64,000 nucleotides of DNA from Trichomonas vaginalis G3. Lineage: Eukaryota > Parabasalia > Trichomonadida > Trichomonadidae. Each line of letters starts with the position of its first letter. The first letter of the stretch is position 1. Shown here piece after piece: positions 47,491 to 57,947 of this stretch. A program made the position numbers and the translations under genes. The stretch lies in NCBI RefSeq assembly GCF_026262505.1, contig NC_067208.1, forward strand, positions 12,967,962-13,031,961, written 5' to 3'. The notes beneath the pieces are model-generated. The model saw nothing but the letters and a program-made list of their open reading frames with translations. It searched no databases and was not told the origin of the DNA.

Positions 47491-47500
47491 AGTTTAACCT

Positions 47501-47887
47501 TCAATTGACTGATGTAAACAAATTCCATGCATCTCTGTCGCCATTTCTGTTAATATTTTTGCTGTCATTTATATCATCCACTTCCCCATCCGTTAACTTT
47601 TGAGGATATGTGTTAGAATAGCTGTTCTTAAATGAAGGCTTTTCACCTTTGAGAGCATAAACTCTATAACTTTCTGCATACTTTATGTTTGAACCTCCTG
47701 AGCCATCATTGACATAAATTTTTATAGGCTTCCACCCTTTGTTCATATTCCTGCTTCTTCCTTTTGCTCTTTTGTTCAGTAGTTCTACATCTTTATACAC
47801 AGCTCCTGTCTCAGTGAATTCAACAATATTTTCATTCGTTAGCTTTACATTCAAACCCTTGTCGAGTATATTGTTCATTTCATACAT
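47501..47887 (-). CDS. Small hypothetical protein, unit A (about 129 aa)
   Basis: Start MYEMNNILDKGLNVKLTNEN, chosen because further upstream the frame overlaps the divergent gene. Basic middle (NKRAKGRSRNMNKGWKPIKIY), Gly/Ser turn (NDGSGGSN), tail rich in Asn and Asp. No family recognised. Tail-to-tail with the ATPase gene. Confidence 0.5.
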   Translation of the reverse strand: MYEMNNILDKGLNVKLTNENIVEFTETGAVYKDVELLNKRAKGRSRNMNKGWKPIKIYVNDGSGGSNIKYAESYRVYALKGEKPSFKNSYSNTYPQKLTDGEVDDINDSKNINRNGDRDAWNLFTSVN

Positions 47888-47912
47888 ATAAAAGGTTTTT
47901 ATTCTATATGAA
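47888..47912. promoter_or_regulatory. Bidirectional promoter, unit A
   Basis: 25-bp spacer ATAAAAGGTTTTTATTCTAT between divergent starts, with the TTTTATTCT core; identical in unit B (57923-57947). Confidence 0.5.
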
Positions 47913-48527
47913 ATGAGAAGCAAATCCATCTTAGCTGGTGCCGTTAATGTTCCAATTGAACCAACATCAAATGTTGACTCACGAACGACAAACAATATTG
48001 TCATAAAGAACTATAGTTCAGAGTGTTTGAAAGAAAAAGAACCAGAACTTAAGTCGGTGAATTTAAACACAGCTTCAAACACTAACGCTACATCAGATGT
48101 TAAGTTAGAGTATCCACCACTGGACCAAATTCTTTCAAGAGAAGCCAACGACAACCCTTACACAAATGTTCAAGCAAATCCTTCAGATAACGTAGACCAT
48201 TACCTTCTTCAGTTATACCAAACTATCTTACTCAAAGACGATAAGAAGCTTTTGACAAATCTTATAAGCAAGAACCAAATAATTCTAACAAAGGAGGACC
48301 TTGAAAATGTTATCTCACGAATAACAGGGAAACAATGTGTCATTGACTATCTCGACCCTGAAATCGAATGCTGTGGTCAAACTCCACTATTCATGAAAAT
48401 AGGTAACATCCGCATCATTGAAACACCAGGAACTACAGGAGTTGAGTTTAAGTATAAATATTCGAATGAATATACAAAACTTTCAACAGAATATAAACTT
48501 TGTTTGAAATATGTTTTAGTAAATTAA
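47913..48527 (+). CDS. CCG-motif Maverick protein, unit A (204 aa)
   Basis: Intact representative of the family also seen at 1821-2401 and 38099-38682. Start MRSKSILAGAVNVPIEPTS. Disordered first half, then helices (VDHYLLQLYQTILLKDDKKL, LTKEDLENVISRITGKQ) and a strand-rich end with DYLDPEIECCGQTPLFMKIGNIRIIE and the final LKYVLVN. The Cys-Cys-Gly motif is the shared feature. Function unknown; always next to minor capsid genes. Its stop shares TTAA with the stop of the convergent 79-aa gene. Confidence 0.7.
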   Translation: MRSKSILAGAVNVPIEPTSNVDSRTTNNIVIKNYSSECLKEKEPELKSVNLNTASNTNATSDVKLEYPPLDQILSREANDNPYTNVQANPSDNVDHYLLQLYQTILLKDDKKLLTNLISKNQIILTKEDLENVISRITGKQCVIDYLDPEIECCGQTPLFMKIGNIRIIETPGTTGVEFKYKYSNEYTKLSTEYKLCLKYVLVN

Positions 48528-48763
48528 AGCAATTTGTAATATCTATCCAAAACTTCTTCAACAGTATCGAACTCATCTTCATAATGCAAACCTAATCTTA
48601 TTGACTTGGTGCAGTTTTCACTAACACAATATTTTTCTGTTCTCTTGACTGACATAACTAACTCATTTGTTTCATCAAACAGCAACAACCAAAGTTCATG
48701 ACCTAATACATAACATTCATACTTTATATTTTTAGCTCTGAGTTCTCTTGTAAGCTGTTGCAT
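48524..48763 (-). CDS. Small hypothetical protein, unit A (79 aa)
   Basis: MQQLTRELRAKNIKYECYVL; strand-rich middle (HELWLLLFDETNELVMSVKRT), C-terminal helix (EFDTVEEVLDRYYKLL). Identical in unit B (58555-58794). Probably related to the 76-aa protein at 2408-2638. Function unknown. Confidence 0.6.
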   Translation of the reverse strand: MQQLTRELRAKNIKYECYVLGHELWLLLFDETNELVMSVKRTEKYCVSENCTKSIRLGLHYEDEFDTVEEVLDRYYKLL

Positions 48764-48787
48764 TTAATATTTTCTAAAAAGTCAACT

Positions 48788-49498
48788 TCAACAGTCATTC
48801 GCACTGGTGCCTTCAGTTCTACAGGCTCTCCTTGAAAGTCAACAAGTCTGAATTGCATGTCTTTCAAATTATGAGGACTAATGCGAACCCATTTACCTAA
48901 ATGAGTTGCTATGACAGGAACGTTGGAATAACATTGAATTTACTTCATAACAGAAGGATTTATATTCTACTGAACCTTTACTATTAACTCCTGAAATGCC
49001 TGTGACATTAGCTATTTTAGACTCAATGTATAAACAATTACCATAACATACATATGGAACAGATTTTCATCTCAATCGTTTTGTCAACACTTTTCAAAGA
49101 AATGTCATATGGTATGCACCCAAAAGAAGTTGTACTCTATGACTCATTCTTGGTATCTTAAACTCCTTCACATAACTGAACTTCAAAACTCCTGCAATAA
49201 GTTTAACATTCATTAAGTTTTCTTCGTTATCCTTGTTTATTGTAGTATTTATGAGAGCATTTAACACTCCAGCTAATGTTTCCATCTTATATTCTACATT
49301 ATTGTGAAATCTTATTTCGTGCTTCTTTCCATCTATTTCAATCTCCATGAAATCTGTTTCATCTGTTATAACGAATGAAGCGATAGTATTGAAGTCAACC
49401 ATTCTGAATGCAAGCGCCTCATTCTGTAGACCTAAGTTTGTTTGTAGCTTTACTGTCCCGTATTCGTTTGGGTCTGTACTTTGCAAATAGAACAACAT
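48788..49498 (-). pseudogene. Minor capsid (penton-type) protein, unit A, broken
   Basis: Start MLFYLQSTDPNEYGTVKLQTN. Strand-rich: FMEIEIDGKKHEIRFHNNVEY, SHRVQLLLGAYHMTF. Related by pattern to 2649-3454. About three breaks. Divergent by 17 bp from the unit B fibre gene. Confidence 0.5.
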
Positions 49499-49515
49499 TT
49501 TATTCTTATTAAAAT
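49499..49515. promoter_or_regulatory. Bidirectional promoter between minor capsid and fibre genes
   Basis: TTTATTCTTATTAAAAT between divergent ATGs; the same spacer stands at 59526-59542. Confidence 0.5.
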
Positions 49516-52472
49516 ATGAGTATAGCTGCATATGCGTATGAAGCTGACAGAGCTAAACGTTTATATTTTGGTCAATACTCTCTCACACTTACTGACAAAT
49601 ATATTGTTATCACTGATGAAATACTGAGAAATACATAACATGGAAGGACTATGAAAAGTTTGACCCTATTTTAACTCCATGTACTATGCCGTTTATAAAG
49701 GACGGTGAAATTATTGAAAAAGATAATACAACCGTATATAGGTCTGTTTATGAAGCATTAGAATATATGTTGAATCATAACCCAAAAAGATTTGACCCAA
49801 GCACTACACCATGTGCAATGCCTTTTATTAAGGACGGTGAAATCGTAAGAGTTCCGGATTCAACGGTTTACACAGCTGTTCAAAACAGTTTACAAAACAT
49901 TTTAGCGAATATCTTTAATTCAGAAACTACAGAAATAAAATTACCATATATAACAGATGCTAAAGAAATTAAATCAAAAACGACAACATTATTTACGTCA
50001 CTTAATGATTTAATGACTTATATCATTAATATTCCTGCACCAACTACAGCATTTGATCCAAACTCGACGGTTTGCAGTGTACCTTTCATAAATGACAGTT
50101 CATTAATTACTTTAAGGGATTCGACAGTAAATGAATCATTAAAGGCGTCATTAATGAAAATCATTGATTTTAACTCATTCACGAATACATATAATTCATT
50201 CATTAATGTTTCATATGCTTCTAAAGAAGGTGAGCCAAAAACTATCGATAAAGCGGTGTATGAAATAAAAGCATCAACGACGAAATTGAATTCGTTAACT
50301 TTTGACGTGATAGTTTCGTTAATGACATAACATCGGGGAAAACAATTTTAACGAAAGAATACTTAAAATCTCATGTTAGTGAGTTCGTTGAAATTGAAAA
50401 AGAAGGTGGAATTAAGTTCGATCCACTGAATTTCATTTTCAGCTTAGCGAATGCGGTGTTAGTTTCGCTGAATGGACAACTATACAGAGTGAAATAAATG
50501 CAATATGGACGTTTTTTGGGGTCAAAAGCGGGAATGGGTGAGCTTGTAAATGCTGCAAGAACATTAGGTGAAACAGGAAATTTTGTAGATGGTTTTAAAA
50601 GACTTGTTTCAAATGTTTTTAACAAACACAAAGAAATTATTTAGATATACCGTACATAACGGACGGATTTTCGAACAGATAGCAACAAACCCTCCGGTTA
50701 TGGCTGCGTTGATGATGGTTAGAGATATAAAACCACGTAACGACGGGAACGAAGAACATGAACAACAGGATACTGGTCGGGTTATTCGAGACATTAAAAA
50801 CGTGTATCCTGAAGTTATTATTTTATTTAGAGGAGTTAATGATTCAATTTCAAAACATTCTATAACCCTCGATGAAGAGAATAATTAACAGATTATATAT
50901 TCGTCATTATTGCAGAATTAATGAAGAGAATAAATGAAAAAGGAATTGGTGATATCATTAATGTCAGCGATGTAATGATGAAAGAAATTTTGACTCATTA
51001 TTTACAAAACCGAAAAACAGAATATAGTCTTTATGACGTAATTACCGAATTAATGAAAAAGATTAATGATAATAAGAGTTCTGGCGGAAGAGTTGAATTA
51101 GAAGTGAATGATGTTAATGAGAAATTAGCCGAAAAAGCAGACAAAAATGAGCTTTTAGCTCTGAGTGATAAAGTCAAGAACCACGTTCATTATATAACTT
51201 CAGACGAACAGATTATAACGGACTCCATGGATATTTAACACGAAGTGATGAAGCGAAGACAAAAATGTTAATGAAAGAAGATATAAATACATTCGTGCTA
51301 AAGGTTATGACATAAGCTGTACTGTACAGTATGATGTAGCTAAAGCACCAGAAGCATTTGGTTATACCGGTGAAATTTATGCCTCTACTTTCAATGTTAA
51401 CGGTGTATTAGTTGAACCAAGATTTACTTTGAGAGTTAAGTCAATAATAACGTTTGAAGATGCTATTAAAAGTAAAGCTGACAAAGTTGAACTCGAAGCA
51501 ATGAACAAAGTTTTGAAATCTCATAAACACAACATCTCCGATATAAATGAACTTCAAGCTACATTAAATAGTAAAGCTGACAAGAACCATACACATGAAT
51601 CCTTCACTACTGTTAGAGCAGACGACATAATATTGAACTATACCCTTGGTTCAAGTGCACCTTTAGAGAATCCAAGTACAAGCGTAAAAGATACACTAAA
51701 CTCCTTAAATAGTAAATGTATGAATATCGAAGGTCATGTCAGAAACTTTGAAACACATGAACTACCAGCAATGTTAGACAGTAAAGCTGACAAAGAACAT
51801 ACACATAAATCCTTCACTACTGTTAGAGCAGACGACATAATATTGAACTATGATTTGGGTTCAAGTGCACCTTTAGAGAATCCGAGTACAAGCGTAAAAG
51901 ATACTCTTAACAATTTAGATAACAGTTGCAGGAATATCGAAGGTCATGCCAGAAACTTTGAAGCATATGAACTACCAGCAATGTTAGATAAGAAAGCAGA
52001 CAAAACAGAGCTTCAAACATTAAAGACTGAAATACTTCAAACATTATATCCTATAGGCTCTATTTATACGTCAATGAACTCAACAAATCCAGCAACAGTT
52101 CTGGGTTTTGGTACGTGGCAGCAGATTGTAGACAAATTCTTATACTGTGCTAACTCTTCAAAGCAAACAGAAGGCTCAAAGAAAATTAAAGAAGCAAACT
52201 TACATGCGCACACTCATACAGGAACTACAAACACAACAGGTAGTCATTCACATTCAATAACAAAAAGAGGTTATACAAATCTTGCAGCAGGTTCGGATAG
52301 ACAGGGAATGAATAGATATGATATTTCAAGTGACCCAGTAGATTCAAGCGCAGGTATTTTCTGTGGAACCACAGGAAATCATTCACACACTTTCACAACA
52401 AATCCAACAGGCTCGGGTGCAGATTATATGCCACCATTTATGACTATATTCGCATGGTATAGAGTTCAATGA
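49516..52472 (+). pseudogene. Phage-like tail fibre, unit B, broken
   Basis: Start MSIAAYAYEADRAKRLYFGQ. Same domains as the unit A fibre; the last 347 codons, with fibre repeats and collar domain, are open. About ten breaks in the front and middle. Confidence 0.8.
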
Positions 52473-52512
52473 ACGCGCTTGAGCCTTGAATAAAATCTTT
52501 AACTTTACATAA

Positions 52513-53598
52513 ATGAGCTTGAAAGAAGTATTCGAACAACATCCATGGAGGTCATTTAAGAAGTTCAATGAAGCTGCAAAGAGTTGGGGATTTACTAACA
52601 GAGCTGAAGTGAAAAGGTTCTTTGACAAAAATGTTGTACATCAAACAAAAATAAACCCTTACGACTACTTTTTACCAATTTACTCCAGCACTCCTGACGC
52701 ATACCAATTTGACACTCTCATTCAAAGCAGAAAAGGAGGACATAAACCATTCCTCATCTTCATTAATGTTAACACTCGTAAAGCATATGCATATCCAATG
52801 AAAAATAAAGGAACTCGTGAAGTGTTAAGAGTTTTACAAAAGTTTGTAGCAGAAAATAGCCCAAGTACTTTAACATCAGACCAAGACAGTGCATACCTCA
52901 GCAATGAAATCACAGATTTTCTCATTAAGCATAACATAACTCACTACACTACTGAAGACCATAACCATAACATACTCGGCATCATAAACCGCTTCATAAG
53001 AACGCTCAGAGATTTAAACCAAGAGCGAGACTTTACCGAAGAAACAATGAAACATTTTCTCGAAGTATATAATTCCTCAACACATTCTACAACAGGACAT
53101 ACACCAAATTCAATGACACAACAACAAGAAGAAAAGTATATACAAAAGAAACGAAGCCAAACACAAAATATCAGAAATTCAACACAATTTACCCTCATTC
53201 CTGGTACAAAAGTTCGTGTAGTTCTTGACGACAAACCGTTGACAAAGAAACGTTTAAGGTTAAGTAGAAACTATTATATCGTAGACTCTACGCAAGGTAA
53301 TGGATATCTTATAAAAGCTGCTGACGACTCTATTGCGTTTTATCCTCGACATAAATTAGTCGAAAGTAGTAATGGCAAACTTGCTGAAACCATTGACGAA
53401 GCAAAGCGAGGAGTGGTTATTGAAATACTTGGCTATAACATAAACGATGACACTTATAAAGTAAGATATGAAGGAGGCGTTGAAGATGTTATACCATCTA
53501 AGAACTTGAGAGAGTCAAAGACAACACATCTGGGACCATTAGAGCGGGAGTACTGGAAAGACAAAAATATGCCAGAAAGAATAAAAAAATTCTTCTAA
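52513..53598 (+). CDS. Retroviral-like integrase, unit B (361 aa)
   Basis: Protein identical to the unit A integrase (42495-43580): same rve core and chromo-like tail. Identity over the full length, together with the flanks, indicates a very recent duplication or an assembly duplication. Confidence 0.92.
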   Translation: MSLKEVFEQHPWRSFKKFNEAAKSWGFTNRAEVKRFFDKNVVHQTKINPYDYFLPIYSSTPDAYQFDTLIQSRKGGHKPFLIFINVNTRKAYAYPMKNKGTREVLRVLQKFVAENSPSTLTSDQDSAYLSNEITDFLIKHNITHYTTEDHNHNILGIINRFIRTLRDLNQERDFTEETMKHFLEVYNSSTHSTTGHTPNSMTQQQEEKYIQKKRSQTQNIRNSTQFTLIPGTKVRVVLDDKPLTKKRLRLSRNYYIVDSTQGNGYLIKAADDSIAFYPRHKLVESSNGKLAETIDEAKRGVVIEILGYNINDDTYKVRYEGGVEDVIPSKNLRESKTTHLGPLEREYWKDKNMPERIKKFF

Positions 53599-53677
53599 AC
53601 TTTTTCATTAGATGTAAATCAGACATGAATGAGAACAGTCATGATATCATTAATGGCACCATTTATTTTTGTCATAA

Positions 53678-53832
53678 ATTTACACCAAAAATATATTTTA
53701 GGTGAAGAGGTGAGATCTCACCCGTTTTTTCACCTCTTTTTTCACCCTCATGAATTTTCATGAATTTCCTTAAGATAGAAAAAATAAAGTTAGTTTTATT
53801 TTTATTTATTTTTTTATTTTGTATGTAAAGAT
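53678..53832 (+). promoter_or_regulatory. Gene X upstream block, unit B
   Basis: Identical to 43660-43814, including GAGGTGAGATCTCACC. Confidence 0.6.
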
Positions 53833-54525
53833 ATGATTTCAACAATCGGCACAACAACAATTCAAGCCGCGAACGGCAGGACTCTGTCCACAACAGCACC
53901 AAACTCACTAGTCATGAATCCTACGTCAATGTTAGTAGAAATGAAAAACTTCATTCCTTCTTCATATACTTTCGAAACCAAAATCCAGAAGATAAAGCAA
54001 GAACTGTTAACAAGTAATTTAGACTGTACCGCACAGGATGAAGAAAATGAAGAATATCTTTATGACATGCAGGACCTCATCGACCATTTACCTAAACTAC
54101 CTGAAATTCAGCAACAAAAACTAACCATTCCCGAATTTGACGAAATTGAAGTCAAAGCAACTGACTCAGTAGAAATAAAGAAGTTCATACGAAAGGTAAA
54201 CTATGAGTTTCTAGGATATCATTGCAACCATAAAGTTATGGATAAAGATTGCGACATGGTTTATAAAAATATTTCTGACCTTTACAAATCCGAAGAATTT
54301 AAGACATACGACAACTTTGTTTCATTAATTGCAGAGTGTGTATGGCAGATAAGAGATAAAGATAGAAGAGGTAAAGTATGGAATGAACAGATAAAACCAG
54401 CAGCTTTTGAGTTAAAGAAAACCATTGACGCCTTAGTTGTAGTTAGTACACCAGTCTTGGGTATGGTGGCACTGCGTTCCACCTTACCCAATACTTGTGA
54501 ATTTGACACTTTACAAAACCACTAA
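53833..54525 (+). CDS. Gene X relative, unit B (230 aa)
   Basis: Identical protein to 43815-44507, with the same foreign C-terminal tail. Confidence 0.65.
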   Translation: MISTIGTTTIQAANGRTLSTTAPNSLVMNPTSMLVEMKNFIPSSYTFETKIQKIKQELLTSNLDCTAQDEENEEYLYDMQDLIDHLPKLPEIQQQKLTIPEFDEIEVKATDSVEIKKFIRKVNYEFLGYHCNHKVMDKDCDMVYKNISDLYKSEEFKTYDNFVSLIAECVWQIRDKDRRGKVWNEQIKPAAFELKKTIDALVVVSTPVLGMVALRSTLPNTCEFDTLQNH

Positions 54526-54632
54526 CGTACATTATACAACACGAACGCAAAACTAACTTAACCTTAAATATTTACAAAGCCGCCAACCATTTCACCTCAC
54601 TAACGAACTCATTAATGAAAAAATAAACGTTC

Positions 54633-54917
54633 TCATAAATTTTCTTCTATATCTTCATCGTCAGTGTTAACTCTATTGTAGTCATACTTGAAGTCATAAA
54701 GTTTCTCAAGTTTTGAAATGCATAGTCTTGTTAACTTACCTTCATCATCATAAGTTTTTATAAAACTACCATGACAATCTTTATAAACAGTCAATGAAAA
54801 GTCAACTGGTCTAGGATGAAGTGTAAAGAACATGTTATGCTCAGGAAGGAAGAATAAATGTTTAAATGTATGTTTGTTATATTTTTCGATTTGTATGAGT
54901 TGCTTTTGTTCTGTCAT
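54633..54917 (-). CDS. Small hypothetical protein (94 aa)
   Basis: Start MTEQKQLIQIEKYNKHTFKH (54917). Middle FLPEHNMFFTLHPRPVDFSLTVYKD looks like two beta hairpins; acidic end (NTDDEDIEENL). No family recognised. Leader AACGTTAGTTTTATTTTTAC upstream resembles the KilA-N leader. Confidence 0.55.
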   Translation of the reverse strand: MTEQKQLIQIEKYNKHTFKHLFFLPEHNMFFTLHPRPVDFSLTVYKDCHGSFIKTYDDEGKLTRLCISKLEKLYDFKYDYNRVNTDDEDIEENL

Positions 54918-54985
54918 TACATCCAAATAAAAATTTTCAGTAAAAATAAAACTAACGTTAAAAATTTCTCATAACATAAACGTTC

Positions 54986-55513
54986 TCATTGCTTTATAAC
55001 TCTCTTCCTTGGTTTCTTTTTAGTTGCTTTCTTCACGTCTGTCTCCAGCTTAACTGTCTTTCTTCTTCGTCCGTAATGATACCAGTTACTTCCACCAGTC
55101 AATGGGTCAAATGGTCTTTCGTAAGGGTTTCCATACATTCCATAGGGACCATACGGAAGAACTACTGGTGGAGAAGAAACATTTTCTTTAGTTCCATCGA
55201 CTCTATTTAAATGCATTGTTTCACCTTTCATCTGGTCATTAAAGTCTTTTGCGTGTTTTGCAAACTCATCGTCCTTTCCTAAAGCATTTTCTGACTCAGT
55301 CGCAACCAAATTGGATGCTTTATTTATGAGTCCTATTTTATTTAATCTTAACTTCTTTGCAACCCAGCCTCCAATCTTCCCTTTATTTGCATCTAATGTC
55401 TTCGAAACCCTTCCTCCACTCATTTTATTTACTGCGTCCTAAGCTCCAAGTGCTTTTGCTCCAAATGCTAATGCTTTTGTTCCCATTGCGCCTAAAGCTG
55501 CCCAAGCTACCAT
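54986..55513 (-). pseudogene. Small basic virion-type protein, unit B, broken
   Basis: Amphipathic Ala/Gly start (MVAWAALGAMGTKALAFG), then KGKIGGWVAKKLRLNKIGLI, a Tyr/Gly/Pro segment (PYGPYGMYGNPYERPFDP) and a Lys/Arg-rich end (KKATKKKPRKRVIKQ). The combination of membrane-active start and basic tail recalls adenovirus-type core or pVI-like proteins; inference only. About one break. Its ATG abuts the stop of the gene before it (TAAATG). Confidence 0.5.
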
Positions 55514-55738
55514 TTACACCATATTAAAATCATCTCTCTTCAATATTATCTCATAAAAGTTCTCGTTACTGGAGAAAGTCAATGAAACATAAGCGTTCTC
55601 ACGGGCTTCGCCCTCACCGCTTTGCGGTCTATCTAACTTCTTTCTTATCTCATCTATTCGCTTCAAAATGTCTGAACAATTGCTAACATCTTCTACAACA
55701 GTTATTTCATCATGAATGACCTTCAAGAACAAGCTCAT
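55514..55738 (-). CDS. Small hypothetical protein with GC-rich hairpin insert (74 aa)
   Basis: MSLFLKVIHDEITVVEDVSN; helix CSDILKRIDEIRKKLDRP, then QSGEGEARENA, then strands (YVSLTFSSNENFYEIILKRDD). The QSGEGEARE stretch is encoded by two adjacent GC-rich hairpins, GGGCTTCGCCC (55603-55613) and ACCGCTTTGCGGT (55616-55628), unlike the surrounding AT-rich codons. Start and stop each abut the neighbouring genes with TAAATG junctions. Confidence 0.6.
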   Translation of the reverse strand: MSLFLKVIHDEITVVEDVSNCSDILKRIDEIRKKLDRPQSGEGEARENAYVSLTFSSNENFYEIILKRDDFNMV

Positions 55739-56620
55739 TTAATATGCAATTAAAATCATTTCAATAATGAGTCCATCCTTTCCGTCTTTGGGTAGCACAA
55801 CATCTTTCATTGAAGAAGGTTCAACAAGTCTTATATTAAACTTACTGACAAAGTTTGTTATACTATAATGCTTCGGCGGCGAATACATATAGTTTGAAAG
55901 ACATAATATAGATTCTTCAGCAAATTCACTTATACTGGATTTTATAACAATGTTCTCACGAGACCAAATACCACCAATTGAAAAACTTGTAAGCAATCCT
56001 GCTGAACCTTCTACTGTAAACGTCGATGGTAACATTCCACGAAGGTCATCTATTGACATCGTTGAGTCACTGTATTTAAATATTTTCTTAAAACAATCGT
56101 CATTATCTAACCATGCAATAGCTTTGAAGTTTTCATTCGAATATACATCTGCTTCATTAAATGTAAATCCTGACTTCTTTGCAGAGATGACTTTAAAATC
56201 TATTGAGTTTGTTTCAAAATTATATGCTATGGTAACTTCTGAAGGTAATGGATGTCCTTCCGCAGTCAGTTGTTCTCTCACTACCGTTTGAAGCTTTGTA
56301 TTAAAAACTTTCATGTCATCTCCTGTATCTAAGTTCACATACACAGCAACAGGAAAACTATCTTGCTTCTTTATTTCATCATTATACCTCAAAACATTAA
56401 AGTTCTTCAATAATATTGTTCTTCCTGCTGGAATACTTCGAACCTGTCTGATTTCAATAGCTTTCTCACCTCCTACATACTCTACCCAGTGTCTTGGATA
56501 TTCATAAGTATACTGACTTTCTTGAATTTTGGTTGGTTTCATCATAACGTGTTCATAGTATATCTTTATACTCTTGTCAGTTAGACTCGGTGCTATGTTC
56601 TGAATATTTCTGACTTGCAT
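55739..56620 (-). CDS. Penton-like / structural Maverick protein (293 aa)
   Basis: Intact. Start MQVRNIQNIAPSLTDKSIK; the frame upstream overlaps the ATPase start and is ignored. Related to 11723-12583: YTYEYPRHWVEY near the N-terminus, and near the C-terminus SILCLSNYMYSPPKHYSITNFVSKFNIRL followed by a final IIEMILIAY strand. Overall strand-rich with regular spacing, fitting a single jelly-roll virion protein such as a penton, although no diagnostic residue is available. Divergent from the packaging ATPase by 16 bp, a pairing of virion and packaging genes. Confidence 0.65.
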   Translation of the reverse strand: MQVRNIQNIAPSLTDKSIKIYYEHVMMKPTKIQESQYTYEYPRHWVEYVGGEKAIEIRQVRSIPAGRTILLKNFNVLRYNDEIKKQDSFPVAVYVNLDTGDDMKVFNTKLQTVVREQLTAEGHPLPSEVTIAYNFETNSIDFKVISAKKSGFTFNEADVYSNENFKAIAWLDNDDCFKKIFKYSDSTMSIDDLRGMLPSTFTVEGSAGLLTSFSIGGIWSRENIVIKSSISEFAEESILCLSNYMYSPPKHYSITNFVSKFNIRLVEPSSMKDVVLPKDGKDGLIIEMILIAY

Positions 56621-56636
56621 TTTTAATGGAGATAAA
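56621..56636. promoter_or_regulatory. 16-bp divergent spacer, penton-like/ATPase
   Basis: TTTTAATGGAGATAAA between two ATGs; no TTTTATTCT motif here. Confidence 0.35.
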
Positions 56637-57524
56637 ATGAAGCATTTAATACATGACGTAGATGAAGACATGAATGAAACTACAGACAAACTTAACTCTT
56701 CTCTTATTCTTCCTTTCAGCAAAAATTATGAGTTCTGTTCAAATGGTGTGTATTTCTATTGTGGAAAGATGGGTTCAGGTAAGACATTTAACCTCATTCG
56801 TCATATACTCATAACAGAACGTTTAGGAAACGACTCTTACTATGACCAAATCATTATATCAGCAACTTCAGACTCTATGGATTCAACAGCGAAAACATTT
56901 ATGTCAAAAGTTCAAGCCTCTGTCGTTAAAGTTCCAGACAGTGAACTCATTGAATTTCTTCAACGTTACATTCGACGTAAGAGGAAATATTATGCCATCG
57001 TAGAGTTCATACAGTCAGGAATGCAAAAGACTTCTGAGGAGATGGAAAGAATTATTGACAAACACCACTTACGTCAATACTCAGGAGTTTACGATATGAA
57101 ACGACTTACAAACTACATTCTATCAAAACTTTCAAAATACCCCTTCAAAAAATATCCTTCAAATACTTTGTTAGTTTGCGACGACTTCGCCGGAAAAGGT
57201 TTAGTTTCAAAACCAGACTCACCATTAGCTAACATCATTACTAAAGTCAGACATTACCATTTAACTGTAGCAATACTTATGCAAACATGGAGGTTTTTAG
57301 CTTTAAACATAAAACGTCTCATAACTGACTTCGTTATCTTTCAAGGTTTCTCACGTTATGATATTGAACTCATTTGGAAACAGTCAGGTATAACATTACC
57401 TTTTGAAGAAATTTGGGAAGCATATAAGTCTCTCATCTCTCCTCGTTCATACCTTGAGATTCATATCATGACTAATACCATTAAAGTCAAAAATATTCCA
57501 TGGGAACGACCAACATTGTTTTAA
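56637..57524 (+). CDS. A32-like genome packaging ATPase (295 aa)
   Basis: Intact. Start MKHLIHDVDEDMNETTDK. Walker A GKMGSGKT at residues 43-50, strand YDQIIISATSDS, Walker B LLVCDDF at 178-184, and the sensor-like YHLTVAILMQTWR and TDFVIFQGFSRYD. Same architecture as 5726-6532 in Mav-1, to which it is clearly but distantly related. It would translocate element DNA into the capsid. Convergent with the 133-aa gene; both stops share TTAA at 57521-57524. Confidence 0.92.
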   Translation: MKHLIHDVDEDMNETTDKLNSSLILPFSKNYEFCSNGVYFYCGKMGSGKTFNLIRHILITERLGNDSYYDQIIISATSDSMDSTAKTFMSKVQASVVKVPDSELIEFLQRYIRRKRKYYAIVEFIQSGMQKTSEEMERIIDKHHLRQYSGVYDMKRLTNYILSKLSKYPFKKYPSNTLLVCDDFAGKGLVSKPDSPLANIITKVRHYHLTVAILMQTWRFLALNIKRLITDFVIFQGFSRYDIELIWKQSGITLPFEEIWEAYKSLISPRSYLEIHIMTNTIKVKNIPWERPTLF

Positions 57525-57922
57525 AGTTTAACCTTCAATTGACTGATGGTAAACAAATTCCATGCATCTCTGTCGCCATTTCTGTTAATATTTTTGCTGT
57601 CATTTATATCATCCACTTCCCCATCCGTTAACTTTTGAGGATATGTGTTAGAATAGCTGTTCTTAAATGAAGGCTTTTCACCTTTGAGAGCATAAACTCT
57701 ATAACTTTCTGCATACTTTATGTTTGAACCTCCTGAGCCATCATTGACATAAATTTTTATAGGCTTCCACCCTTTGTTCATATTCCTGCTTCTTCCTTTT
57801 GCTCTTTTGTTCAGTAGTTCTACATCTTTATACACAGCTCCTGTCTCAGTGAATTCAACAATATTTTCATTCGTTAGCTTTACATTCAAACCCTTGTCGA
57901 GTATATTGTTCATTTCATACAT
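57521..57922 (-). CDS. Small hypothetical protein, unit B (133 aa)
   Basis: MYEMNNILDKGLNVKLTNEN; see 47501-47887. Here the frame reaches the ATPase stop and ends ISQLKVKL. Unknown function. Confidence 0.55.
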   Translation of the reverse strand: MYEMNNILDKGLNVKLTNENIVEFTETGAVYKDVELLNKRAKGRSRNMNKGWKPIKIYVNDGSGGSNIKYAESYRVYALKGEKPSFKNSYSNTYPQKLTDGEVDDINDSKNINRNGDRDAWNLFTISQLKVKL

Positions 57923-57947
57923 ATAAAAGGTTTTTATTCTATATGAA
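57923..57947. promoter_or_regulatory. Bidirectional promoter, unit B
   Basis: Identical to 47888-47912. Confidence 0.5.

Larger units (their letters stand above)
39691..49498. mobile_element. Maverick unit A (partial)
   Basis: From about 39719, a nearly identical direct copy of unit B shifted by about 10.02 kb. Gene order: fibre (first part missing), integrase, gene X relative, three small minus genes, penton-like, ATPase, two small genes either side of the CCG gene, minor capsid. No PolB and no major capsid gene. About eight to ten breaks; fibre, integrase, CCG gene and 79-aa gene are open. 39691-39718 is junction sequence of unclear origin. Confidence 0.8.
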
